A stretch of 64,000 bases of DNA, from positions 2,046,001-2,110,000 of the forward strand of contig NZ_CP031093.1 in assembly GCF_004851605.1 (NCBI RefSeq). The letters are read 5' to 3'. The notes beneath the pieces were generated by a model that was not told the origin of the DNA, did not search any database, and saw only the letters and a program-made list of their open reading frames with translations. Both the position numbers and the translations under genes were made by a program. Position 1 is the stretch's first letter, and each line of letters starts with the position of its first letter. The DNA comes from Hydrocarboniclastica marina. GTDB lineage: Bacteria > Pseudomonadota > Gammaproteobacteria > Pseudomonadales > Oleiphilaceae. This document shows positions 44,657-52,427 of this stretch, in pieces.

Positions 44657-44982
44657 GGTGGCCTCGGTGGTTCTTGAAAATGCTAGAAAATGTGCTGCCT
44701 GCACGCCGCATTACCATCATTGACGCGGATACGCCGCCACAGAAGCTCCCTTGGCGTAACCTGGTCCTGGCCAGAGAAGGTAGCGAGAACTGGGCCGTGG
44801 CCTTCCGTTGCCCTTGCGGCTGCGGTAAACGCCTCGAGTTGTTATTGATCAAAGAGGCAAAGCCCAATTGGTCTATCAGCATGAGCAAGGGGGAGAAACC
44901 CACTTTGCATCCGTCAATCTGGCTCAAAGCAGGGTGCAACTCTCACTTCTGGATACGAGACGGAAAAGTTTTCTGGGTTTAA
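44653..44982 (+). CDS. DUF6527-family protein, last gene of the ubiquitin-like operon
   Basis: A 109-residue protein with the DUF6527 pattern: AFRCPCGCGKRLELLL near residue 49, then TLHPSIWLKAGCNSHFWIRDGKVFW at the end. The three Cys in C-P-C-G-C and the later Cys-Asn-Ser-His could bind zinc. From memory, this family recurs in bacterial ubiquitin-like (Bub-type) operons and has been proposed to be a protease acting on the ubiquitin-like protein; I cannot check that here. It starts inside the E1 gene's stop codon (ATGA), so it belongs to the same unit. Confidence 0.8.
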   Translation: MRWPRWFLKMLENVLPARRITIIDADTPPQKLPWRNLVLAREGSENWAVAFRCPCGCGKRLELLLIKEAKPNWSISMSKGEKPTLHPSIWLKAGCNSHFWIRDGKVFWV

Positions 44983-45054
44983 GCCTACCGCAGCTCTAGC
45001 CTACCAGCGGAGCCCCACGATGGCCTCGCCCACTGTATTCTACGAGGAGTCCTT

Positions 45055-45591
45055 TTGAACATGTACGACATTTTTACCAAGCCCACGCCTTACGTCGCCG
45101 TCTTGCTTCTCTGTATGGCAGCAGCCTTCACGGGAATGATGGCCGGTCCCCGGGCGGGCCGGTCCGACGCCACAATAGAAGCCTACCGGGAGGTTGGGCG
45201 TGAAATCTTTTTCGTTTTCCTACCCTTCGTCTTCTACTCAGTGTTGGCAACCACTAATGAGTCACTTTTGGCTTTTCTCGCAGGCACGGAGCTGCCAATG
45301 GCCTCCGCAATCGTAAGCGGTATGAGCATTCTGAGCATCAACAAGGGCATAAAGGCATCGAAGGGGCGCTACCCAATGGATAAGTTCGCCACCCTTATGA
45401 AGTGGGCTAGAACAACATTGATAGCTTGCTTGATCCTCGTTGCATGGCTGTTCTTCGACGAGTCGCCATGGCCATGGTTCAGTGTAATCAATCTCGGCGT
45501 TGTGATTGCCGTGATCACACTTGCGTTCGGAGTCATCGCAGCGATGAGCCGCATGGAAAAGGTTCCTCAAGAGGTCGGCATAGCCCCCTAG
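45055..45591 (+). CDS. Four-helix membrane protein of unknown function
   Basis: A 178-residue protein with four hydrophobic segments (about 13-32, 47-72, 118-138 and 141-165) and short polar loops, not recognised. The TTG at 45055 has a perfect GAGGAG 5 nt upstream; the ATG at 45061 is the alternative, with 11-nt spacing. It lies 72 nt after the DUF6527 gene on the same strand and could be a membrane effector of the same operon or an unrelated passenger. No enzymatic motif is visible. Confidence 0.6.
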   Translation: MNMYDIFTKPTPYVAVLLLCMAAAFTGMMAGPRAGRSDATIEAYREVGREIFFVFLPFVFYSVLATTNESLLAFLAGTELPMASAIVSGMSILSINKGIKASKGRYPMDKFATLMKWARTTLIACLILVAWLFFDESPWPWFSVINLGVVIAVITLAFGVIAAMSRMEKVPQEVGIAP

Positions 45592-45791
45592 AACACAAGC
45601 TGTCTGTACGAAGACTCCGCAACGGGAGCTTTTTGTACATCCATGAATACCATGATGGTGACCATTTTAACCGTTCGGCTTCGACGTACGCGAAAGAGGA
45701 AATCAAGAACATTTACAGCACACTAATACGGAGGCGACTCTACCCTGTTACTGCGGACATTTCTGAAAAAGAGGCACGCTGTGCAAAGGAG

Positions 45792-45929
45792 ATGTCTGTG
45801 TCCAGATGCAGGAAACATAGCTCAGAATTCAAACGCGGAGCCGACGCTTTGGCTCGCCAACCCGGTGTTAGCTATCGCCAGATAGTCTTGAAAACTGACG
45901 TCAACCCCAACCTGTTGTTCCGGTGGTAG
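45792..45929 (+). pseudogene. Remnant of an IS3-family transposase orfA
   Basis: The reading from the ATG at 45792 includes KHSSEFKRGADALARQPGVS and YRQIVLKTDVNPNLLFRW, a clear match to the helix-turn-helix of a second type of IS3 orfA (usual form: R-x-Y-S-x-E-F-K-R-E-A-V-A-L). It stops at TAG 45927-45929, just where the family would continue W-R-R-E. The sequence after it (to ~46140) is degraded and has no orfB. With the intact-looking IS at 34.9 kb it shows repeated mobile-element traffic at this block's edges. Confidence 0.7.
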
Positions 45930-46227
45930 CGCAAAGCGAATGCCAAAATAGACAAGCACGCCGCCCATGGAGACCCGGCTCACCCAGAGACGAAAACCTC
46001 GTCCTTTTAAAGCCGCCTCAGAGGCTGATGTCGAGCTCCAAGGGAATTTGCCGGATGAGCTCCGAGAGCTAACCGCAATGGGCTGGCAGACCCGCCAGGG
46101 CTCTGTCGGAAGAAGGTCTGTGATAGGTGTCAGCAACTAGCTCACTTGATAAAGTGCGAAAAAGGATGTGATCCTGCATCTGGGATACCTCTGTGTTCGA
46201 AAGCACGCCACAAGCCCAGCCAATCTC

Positions 46228-46249
46228 AATTGGCAACCAATTGGCAACC
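46228..46249. repeat. 11-bp tandem direct repeat near the attachment-site fragment
   Basis: AATTGGCAACC occurs twice without a gap (46228-46238 and 46239-46249), about 70 nt from the tRNA-Pro fragment. Short direct repeats at this distance from a tRNA attachment core are typical of integrase arm-binding sites. No integrase gene is present in the window. Confidence 0.6.
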
Positions 46250-46272
46250 AGAAACCCTAACCCTCAGAAACG

Positions 46273-46301
46273 AAAAAGCCCGGTCCTTGCGGATCCGGGC
46301 T
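46273..46301 (-). terminator. Rho-independent terminator after the tRNA-Pro fragment
   Basis: Read on the minus strand, AGCCCGG pairs with CCGGGCT (stem 46278-46301, inner TCC/GGA pairing around a GCAA loop), followed by TTTTT (46277-46273). It lies 17 nt after the tRNA 3' end, where a tRNA-Pro terminator would be. Confidence 0.8.
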
Positions 46302-46317
46302 AAGTCGTTGAAATAAT

Positions 46318-46362
46318 TGGTCGGGACGGGAGGATTTGAACCTCCGACCCCTTGCACCCCAT
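46318..46362 (-). pseudogene. 3' fragment of tRNA-Pro(GGG), probable attachment site
   Basis: On the minus strand, 46362-46318 reads from the anticodon loop (ATGGGGT, anticodon GGG) through the anticodon 3' stem GCAAG, the T arm GGAGGTTCAAATCCTCC and acceptor CCCGACCA. The 5' half of the tRNA is absent: the sequence beyond 46362 does not pair with any of these arms. Duplicated 3' tRNA ends are the classic trace of integrase-mediated insertion of a genomic island. No second copy was seen in the window. Confidence 0.8.
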
Positions 46363-46482
46363 AAATAGGATCCTGGATCGCTACCTCAATAGGCCTTAAC
46401 ACTTCTCTATTCGACCGCGACGTCACTGCAAATACGTTCACAAAAAAGAGGAGACCCCAACAATCTATCTTGATGCTAAGTA

Positions 46483-46569
46483 TGGTGCCCGGGGCCGGAC
46501 TTGAACCGGCACGACCTAACGGTCAGGGGATTTTAAGTCCCCAGTGTCTACCAATTTCACCACCCGGGC
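46483..46569 (-). tRNA. tRNA-Leu (anticodon TAA)
   Basis: 87 nt including encoded CCA. The acceptor stem is GCCCGGG/CCCGGGC, the D arm contains TGGTAGACA, the anticodon arm GGGGACTTAAAATCCCC has TAA, then a long variable arm typical of class II tRNAs and a T arm GCCGGTTCAAGTCCGGC. All arms pair well. It lies on the same strand as the tRNA-Pro fragment, 120 nt upstream of it. Confidence 0.95.
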
Positions 46570-46730
46570 GGGGAGGTAACTGCGAGGTGGGAAGAGCGTC
46601 GGGATTCTATCGGGGGGGATGGGATGTTTCAACCTTATTCATTGGTGAACTGACTCGAACGAATCCAAGCTCTGTCAGTTCCTGGCCCATTCCGTAAGTA
46701 CCTCAACCCCCTGCCCGGCCCGCATAACAA

Positions 46731-46750
46731 CAAAGCCCCGAAGGGCTTTG
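46731..46750 (-). terminator. Terminator of the FilA-like gene
   Basis: CAAAGCCC/GGGCTTTG is a perfect 8-bp stem with a CGAA/TTCG tetraloop. On the minus strand it is followed by TTGTTATGC, modestly T-rich, and it lies 55 nt past the end of the gene at 46805. Confidence 0.65.
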
Positions 46751-46804
46751 CTTGTGCTGCTTGCTTATCCGATCGGCTTTAGCAGCCGACTACGCGACTC
46801 AGAT

Positions 46805-47770
46805 TCAGTGACCGTAGATCGTCAGGTCGGCCTGGACCTGGAGGTCGGTCCAGTAGATGTTGCCGATGGTCGGCATGTTGTTACCCCAGCCGACGTTCAT
46901 CCAGTCCATATCCGTTGAGAAATCGGTGAGGTTCACACGCAGGCCGCCGTCGTTCTCTGCTGCGCCGACATCCGCCTGAATGTGGGCGTAGGAATGCACG
47001 GTGCCGTCAGGGGCGGTGTATACCAGTACGTCGTCGCCGCGGCGGTTATGCATTTTCAGGTCGAAGGTCATGCTCTTGTGGGTGAGCAGGATCGGGATGT
47101 AAAAGTCGGTGGTCACTTCGCCTTCCAGGCTGAAGAAGGCGTTGATATTCATCGTGTCGTTTTCTTCATCGATGACAATATCAGTCGGACCCAACAGGCC
47201 TTTGAACTTCAGGCCGGAGACGATGCTGGTGCCCGCGTTTGTGCCTTCGCCGGGTGCAAGGCCGCTCTGGCCAAGCTGGATGGCGTCTATAACCAGGCCG
47301 AAATCCACGCCTTCCGCGTGATCCTGTGCGTCGAGGCTAATTACCAGGTCGCCGTCTTCAATCACAACGGGGGTAACGCCGTGGTCGCCGCTTTCTTCGG
47401 TCAGGGTGAGCGCGGTGCCGTCGAGTTTATCCAGGCCCCATTTAGCACCCAGATCATCCTGATTGGAGCCGGCGACATCGAGTGTGAGGCGGAGGTTATC
47501 GAGCGCGGTGCCCGCGGTAACGTCTTCACCCAACGCTGCCTGGGCAATGCCTGCCCCACCCAGCTTCAGGTCGTTGATGAAGATGAAGCCCTGGTCTTTG
47601 TAGGCTACTTCAGCAATCTCGACGTTGGCGGAGAGGTCCATGGTGATACCCGCCTGACCCGTTGCAGCACGGAGTCCGGAATCATCCATCGCCTGGAATT
47701 CGGCATGCCCGGCCAAGGGTGCCAGCAACCCCGCCACGAGCAGTGGCGCCTTTCGCTTGAGGTATGTCAT
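46805..47770 (-). CDS. Secreted beta-rich protein, FilA/DUF6160-like
   Basis: A 321-residue protein with a signal peptide (LKRKAPLLVAGLLAPLAGHAE, cut after GHA). The mature start FQAMDDSGLRAATGQAGITMDL is a motif I associate with FilA-like pilus-system and DUF6160 proteins of Acinetobacter and Marinobacter-type bacteria (M-D-D-x-x-L-x-x-x-T-G-Q-A-G-I-T). The rest is rich in alternating hydrophobic strands and Asp/Gly turns, suggesting a surface or outer-membrane-associated beta protein. The role is unproven. It has a strong terminator downstream and no operon partner. Confidence 0.65.
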   Translation of the reverse strand: MTYLKRKAPLLVAGLLAPLAGHAEFQAMDDSGLRAATGQAGITMDLSANVEIAEVAYKDQGFIFINDLKLGGAGIAQAALGEDVTAGTALDNLRLTLDVAGSNQDDLGAKWGLDKLDGTALTLTEESGDHGVTPVVIEDGDLVISLDAQDHAEGVDFGLVIDAIQLGQSGLAPGEGTNAGTSIVSGLKFKGLLGPTDIVIDEENDTMNINAFFSLEGEVTTDFYIPILLTHKSMTFDLKMHNRRGDDVLVYTAPDGTVHSYAHIQADVGAAENDGGLRVNLTDFSTDMDWMNVGWGNNMPTIGNIYWTDLQVQADLTIYGH

Positions 47771-48157
47771 TCCCGTTTCCCTGAAGTCGTTATTATTGTT
47801 TCATCAAACTGCTTTTGAAGCGCTGGCATGGGAAGACTGGCTTCCAGGTAGCTGGGATCGTATTGCCGATTCCTTCGTCCAGCTACATGCCCTATGCCCT
47901 ATGCCCTCTACGATTGCCGCCTGCCGCAAAGACGCTGGGAATTCGCTCGTAGATATATCGTTATCCTACCTGAGTCATGCTCGCAAACTGTGCGCGAACG
48001 CACATACCGCATTAGCCGGGTCCGATGGTTTCTATAACGGCAATTTGCAGCTAAGTGTTTGTGGCGGGCGGGGTTTCATGGCGCTGGAGGTCAGACTGGG
48101 GTGGGGATCAGACGGGGGCGGAGGCCCACGGGGCAGCCTCCGCGCGCGAAGGTAGCT
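47771..48157. other. Intergenic region, no gene seen
   Basis: 387 nt between the FilA-like gene and the EF-hand gene, both on the minus strand. The stretch just after 47770 should contain the FilA-like promoter. A small CCCTATG duplication near 47890 is the only repeat. No convincing reading frame, RNA or terminator was found. Confidence 0.4.
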
Positions 48158-48562
48158 TTACCGGTCGCTATTCTGTTTCTGCTTGCGACGGGCTTCTTCG
48201 AATTCTTCGCGGCTGACGCCCATGTCCTGATTCGTGTCGAGACGCTCCAGGTTGCGGTCGCCGAGCTCAAGCTCGTAGCTGTTGTCAGGGCCGGCGTTTG
48301 AACTACCGTAGGCGTTCAGCTCGTGGCCATCGAGCTTGCCGTCGGCGTTGGTGTCCAACTCGTCAAAGGGCGTTCCCATTCCCATGGGCGCCTGACCCTT
48401 ACCGGGGATTCTGTCACTGCCGACGCCGGGATCAGTCTGATAATTACCCTGCCCTGTCGGATCGTTCTGTGTGGACGGATACGGGTTCTCAGCCACCGCA
48501 GGCGCGGCCCCGGCAAGCAGCAGGGTCAAGAGGGGTATGCCCAGTGTCATTGGCTTGTTCAT
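48158..48562 (-). CDS. Periplasmic EF-hand calcium-binding protein
   Basis: A 134-residue protein with a signal peptide (MNKPMTLGIPLLTLLLAGAAPAVAE, cut after AVA). The first EF-hand loop DTNADGKLDGHEL has all six ligand positions. The second, DTNQDMGVSREEFEE, keeps Asp, Asn, Asp and Glu but has Met in the turn where Gly is usual, so it may bind calcium weakly. Between signal and loops is a Gly/Pro/Gln-rich stretch. It likely buffers or senses calcium in the periplasm; no partner is evident. Confidence 0.8.
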   Translation of the reverse strand: MNKPMTLGIPLLTLLLAGAAPAVAENPYPSTQNDPTGQGNYQTDPGVGSDRIPGKGQAPMGMGTPFDELDTNADGKLDGHELNAYGSSNAGPDNSYELELGDRNLERLDTNQDMGVSREEFEEARRKQKQNSDR

Positions 48563-48794
48563 GGCGCTCTCCTTTTGCCTTGTGTCGCAGTCGACGCTCT
48601 GAGCGCGTTCTGTACCCTTACGCTCAACATGACGCCACTCATCCGATTCTCTCGCATAATGGCCAATTGCCCAGTTACGGTGCGGTCATCCTCAGCCCCG
48701 CGAATCAGCTCGGGCATGAGCATTGCAGCCAGGCGCTTCAGTCAATGGCGCCAACTATGCGACACTCAGGGCTGACCGTAGCGACTGAAAGGCG

Positions 48795-49997
48795 ATGATG
48801 ACAGCGACCTACCGTACAGACGGACCTATTATTACGTCTCTGCTGGACACCGACTGGTACAAGCTCACGATGATGCAGGGGGTGCATCATGTGTACCCCA
48901 ACGCGAGTGTGTCCTGGGAGTTCCGTTGTCGCAACGCGGAAGACCTTGAGCCCTACCTTACCGATATACGAGCCCAGATAGAGCAGCTGAGCGATGTCCA
49001 GCTTAGTACCGAAGAGTCAGCGTACCTGAGCCAGGTGCCTTACATGTCACCTGATTTCATTCGCTTTCTGGAACTGTTCCGGTTTCGACCCGAGTATGTT
49101 TCGGTCGCGATGGAAGGCAATGAGCTGTGCATAGTTATTGATGGGCCCTGGACGCACAGCATTTTGTTTGAAATCGTCATCCTGGCGATCATCAGCGAGG
49201 TGCGTAACCGCGCGCTTTACCCCCACGTTACGATCGATGAGGCCACGGCCCAGCTGCGGCTCAAGCTCGCAAACCTGCGGCGCGATTATTCCCGGGAGCA
49301 GCTGTCCGGACTCAGGCTGGCCGATTTTGGTACGCGGCGTCGGCTGTCTCAGCCGGTTCAGGAGGCCATCGTTACCGTGCTGGAAGACGAGTTTCCCGGT
49401 AAATTCGTCGGCACCAGCAACGTTGATATTGCGCGCCGGCACAACATCGCCCCCATGGGTACGATGGCCCACGAATGGATTATGGCGCACCAGCAGCTGG
49501 GCAGCCGCCTGGTGGACAGCCAGCGTGCCGCGCTTGAGGCGTGGGTGCAGGAATACCGGGGTTACCTGGGTATTGCGATCACCGATACCGTGACGCTCGA
49601 CGCCTTCCTGCGGGATTTCGATCTTTACTTTGCCAAACTGTTCGACGGCCTGCGGCATGATAGCGGCGACCCCTTGGTCTTCGCAGAGAAGTGCATTGCT
49701 CACTACCAGAAGCTGGGGATCGACCCTCGGGGCAAGACCCTGATTTTCAGCAACAATCTGACGCTTGACCGGGCGATGGAGATCAAAACCCTGCTTGAGG
49801 GACGCATCAGGACCAGTTTCGGTATCGGGACCAGCCTGACCTGCGATATTCCTGGCATCAAACCCATGAACATCGTTATAAAGATGGTCTCCTGCAATGG
49901 TCAGCCAGTGGCAAAGGTGTCGGACGACCCGGGCAAGACGATGACCCGGGACGAAGGTTATGTGAACTACCTCAAGCACGTTTTCGGCGTGGCCTGA
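48795..49997 (+). CDS. pncB: Nicotinate phosphoribosyltransferase
   Basis: A 400-residue enzyme of normal PncB length. The start [34 protein letters not shown] is the family signature. Later blocks include [36 protein letters not shown] with the phosphorylated His region, [16 protein letters not shown] and [23 protein letters not shown]. It joins nicotinate to PRPP in the Preiss-Handler route to NAD. Two adjacent ATG codons (48795 and 48798) follow AAAGG. It is 72 nt before the DUF1538 gene on the same strand, without obvious functional link. Confidence 0.95.
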   Translation: MMTATYRTDGPIITSLLDTDWYKLTMMQGVHHVYPNASVSWEFRCRNAEDLEPYLTDIRAQIEQLSDVQLSTEESAYLSQVPYMSPDFIRFLELFRFRPEYVSVAMEGNELCIVIDGPWTHSILFEIVILAIISEVRNRALYPHVTIDEATAQLRLKLANLRRDYSREQLSGLRLADFGTRRRLSQPVQEAIVTVLEDEFPGKFVGTSNVDIARRHNIAPMGTMAHEWIMAHQQLGSRLVDSQRAALEAWVQEYRGYLGIAITDTVTLDAFLRDFDLYFAKLFDGLRHDSGDPLVFAEKCIAHYQKLGIDPRGKTLIFSNNLTLDRAMEIKTLLEGRIRTSFGIGTSLTCDIPGIKPMNIVIKMVSCNGQPVAKVSDDPGKTMTRDEGYVNYLKHVFGVA

Positions 49998-50069
49998 TAA
50001 CTACGCCACTGTTGAGCATATGGGCGCGCGGCACCCATCCTTTTATAGACCGGTTCCAAGGGGCATCTC

Positions 50070-51557
50070 GTGCACGACCTACAGGCTTTTGGACACGCGT
50101 TCCTTCACGCGCTCAAGAACCTGTTTCCTATCGTTCTGGTTGTCGTGTTTTTCCAGCTTGTCGTGCTACGGCAGGTACCCGACAACAGCCTCAGCATTTC
50201 AATCGGCCTACTTATTGTCGCCACCGGCGTCGCCCTGTTTCTTCGCGGGCTGGAGCTCAGTGTCTTTCCCGTGGGCAAAAGCCTGTCCAACCAGTTTGCC
50301 CGTCGTGGGTCGTTACCCATTCTATTGTCGTTCGGTTTCGCTCTTGGCTTTTCAGCAGTGGTGGCCGAGCCCGCGCTCATCGCCGTTGCCCATCAGGCAG
50401 AGGAAATCAGCCAGGGCCGTATAAATGGCCTCACGCTGCGTCTTCTTATCGCGGTGTCGGTGGGGCTGGTGGTCGCGGTGGGGGTCTTTCGGACCATCAT
50501 GGGCTGGCCGTTGCACTGGTTCATGATCATTGGCTATATCCTGGTGGTCACCCTGACCTGGTTCGCACCGCCGGAAATTGTGGGACTGGCCTACGACTCG
50601 GGCGGCGTGACGACCAATATTGTGACGGTGCCCCTGATTGCCGCCATGGGTATCGGCCTCGCGACATCAATCCGTGGCCGTAATCCGCTGACCGACGGTT
50701 TTGGCCTGGTCGCCCTCGCGGTCATGACCCCCATGCTGAGCGTCCAGGCCTATGGCATTCTTGTCTATAGCGGCGCAGCCGGAGATGCAGCCGTCAGTCT
50801 GCCGTCCTCTGGTACAGATACGGCCCTGGGCGGTCCGCTTAAGATACTGCTTGAACTGGCTGGCATGGTCCGCGATGTGCTTCCACTGATTGTGACCATC
50901 CTGTTTTTTCAGTATCTGGTACTAAAGCGCGGGCTGGCCAATCCTCAGCGGGTCATCCTGGGCTTTGTGCTGGTTATAGTCGGGCTCTACGCGTTCGTGG
51001 TGGGTCTGAAGCTTGGGCTTTTCCCGATTGGTACCGGTATGGCCGAACAGCTCATCGCTATGGAGCGCTTCGGCTTTATCTATCTGTTTGCCTTCGCCAT
51101 CGGCTTTGCCACGACCATGGCCGAGCCGGCGTTGATAGCAATTGGCGAACAGGCCGAGGAAGCCGCTGCCGGCACGCTTAATGGTAACGCCATAAGGGTA
51201 CTGGTTGCGTTTGGTGTCGCCATCGGTATCAGCATTGGGGTGCACCGCATCATCGTGGGTGACTCGATCCACTACTACATCATGGGCGGCTATGTGCTGG
51301 TGATCGCATTGACAGCCCTCGCGCCACGTACCATTGTCGCGCTTGCCTATGACCTCGGCGGCGTTACCACTTCAGAGGTAACCGTTCCCCTGGTAACCGC
51401 TCTGGGCGTGGGGCTGGCGACTCACATTGAAGGGCGCAATGTCCTCATGGATGGCTTTGGGCTGATCGCTTTCGCATCCATATTTCCGATTGTCACTGTC
51501 ATGCTGTACGCCATCGTGATGCGTTGGCTCGCTAACAGAAGGGAGGTTGAGCAATGA
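50070..51557 (+). CDS. DUF1538-family integral membrane protein (putative transporter)
   Basis: A 495-residue protein with 12-14 membrane segments arranged as two homologous halves: VVEFQLVVLRQVP-like starts, then F-A-x-G-F-x-x-x-x-A-E-P-A-L-I-A (VVAEPALIAVAHQAEEIS near residue 105 and TMAEPALIAIGEQAEEAA near 350), and YDSGGVTTNIVTVPLIAAMGIGLAT matched by YDLGGVTTSEVTVPLVTALGVGLAT. The family has no settled substrate. A GTG at 50070 follows AAGGGG. The next two genes, a PII-like sensor and a CBS protein, form an operon with it (4-nt overlap and 13-nt gap), which suggests nucleotide-gated control of transport. Confidence 0.82.
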   Translation: MHDLQAFGHAFLHALKNLFPIVLVVVFFQLVVLRQVPDNSLSISIGLLIVATGVALFLRGLELSVFPVGKSLSNQFARRGSLPILLSFGFALGFSAVVAEPALIAVAHQAEEISQGRINGLTLRLLIAVSVGLVVAVGVFRTIMGWPLHWFMIIGYILVVTLTWFAPPEIVGLAYDSGGVTTNIVTVPLIAAMGIGLATSIRGRNPLTDGFGLVALAVMTPMLSVQAYGILVYSGAAGDAAVSLPSSGTDTALGGPLKILLELAGMVRDVLPLIVTILFFQYLVLKRGLANPQRVILGFVLVIVGLYAFVVGLKLGLFPIGTGMAEQLIAMERFGFIYLFAFAIGFATTMAEPALIAIGEQAEEAAAGTLNGNAIRVLVAFGVAIGISIGVHRIIVGDSIHYYIMGGYVLVIALTALAPRTIVALAYDLGGVTTSEVTVPLVTALGVGLATHIEGRNVLMDGFGLIAFASIFPIVTVMLYAIVMRWLANRREVEQ

Positions 51558-51904
51558 AATTTTCAGTATTGGTGGCTTTTGTGCCGGAGGATCTGGAGCA
51601 GGACTGCATCGACGCGGCCCGGGAACAAGGTGCGGGCGGCATAACGCTGTTGTCCGGACGGGGCATCGCAAACACAACAAAGAAGACTTTTTTTGGCCTC
51701 AGCTTTGATGGAAGCCAATCCGTACTGATGATGGTGCTGGAAAAAAGTCTCTCACTGGAGGTGCTCAAAGCAATCCAGGGAATCATTATGCCTAACGATA
51801 CTGACTCCCAGGGGCTGGTCTTTACGGTTCCCCTGGAGCACCTGGGTGGGATCGATTTGAGCCAGTATGAAAAGTTTGAGCAGCACGTTAAAGAAGGCTT
51901 CTGA
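51554..51904 (+). CDS. PII-like signalling protein
   Basis: A 116-residue GlnB-like fold protein: FSVLVAFVPEDLEQDCIDAAREQGAGGITLLSGRGI is the first beta-alpha-beta unit, then the T-loop-like NTTKKTFFGLSFDGSQSVLMMVLEK. The uridylylated Tyr of true GlnB is absent, so it is a PII-like rather than a nitrogen PII protein. It starts inside the stop of the DUF1538 gene (ATGA) and is followed by a CBS gene. It probably binds an adenine nucleotide or other small molecule and gates the transporter. Confidence 0.82.
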   Translation: MKFSVLVAFVPEDLEQDCIDAAREQGAGGITLLSGRGIANTTKKTFFGLSFDGSQSVLMMVLEKSLSLEVLKAIQGIIMPNDTDSQGLVFTVPLEHLGGIDLSQYEKFEQHVKEGF

Positions 51905-51917
51905 CGGAGAATCCAAG

Positions 51918-52307
51918 ATGCGACTGGTAAAAGATGTGATGGTCCGGGATGTGGTTACGGTGTCACCCCTGGCCAAGATCCGTGAGGCGCTGGGCCTGAT
52001 GAAGCAGCATGGGCTGAAATCGTTGGTGGTGCACCAGCAGAACCCGAATGACGCGTGGGGCCTGATCACCTACACAAACATACTGAAGACCATCGTGGCC
52101 GAAGGCGGCGACATCGATCTTCTTAATGTCTACGACGTTTGCGCGCGTCCGGCGCTGTCAGTCGGCGAAAACCTGGCGCTTAAACACGTCGCCTCGATGA
52201 TGACGGAGCATAGGGTCAAACGTTTGCTGGTTCTGCGAGATAACGAGCTGCTTGGTTTCATCTCCATGAATGACATCATGGAAGCTCTTCTCGAAGACCT
52301 GGATTGA
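51918..52307 (+). CDS. Two-CBS-domain protein
   Basis: 129 residues, almost entirely a CBS pair: MRLVKDVMVRDVVTVSPLAKIREALGLMKQHGLKSLVV and VYDVCARPALSVGENLALKHVASMMTEHRVKRLLVLRDNELLGFISMNDIM. CBS pairs bind ATP, AMP or related ligands and act as energy or osmotic sensors. The ATG at 51918 has GGAG upstream and begins at the first CBS motif, so the 17-residue extension from 51867 is rejected. It lies 13 nt after the PII-like gene and completes the DUF1538 operon. Confidence 0.88.
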   Translation: MRLVKDVMVRDVVTVSPLAKIREALGLMKQHGLKSLVVHQQNPNDAWGLITYTNILKTIVAEGGDIDLLNVYDVCARPALSVGENLALKHVASMMTEHRVKRLLVLRDNELLGFISMNDIMEALLEDLD

Positions 52308-52427
52308 GCGACGGCAAGCTGGGGTCTGCGAATCAGGCTGGATACAAGTCGGACCGCTTAGGCGAGCCGCGCCCCTGCGTCGCGCTTTGCCCGTGTTGAG
52401 AACTGCGCCCCGTGACGGACCGGCCCG

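Noticed and set aside
38577-44982. Assignment as a BIL or type II CBASS system
   Set aside because: No cGAS-like nucleotidyltransferase or CBASS effector, and the separate Cys-bearing E2 of BIL is missing; only the Ubl, E1 and JAB parts are shared.
46226-46441. Open frame of 71 codons on the minus strand
   Set aside because: It runs through the tRNA-Pro fragment and its terminator and has no protein-like pattern.
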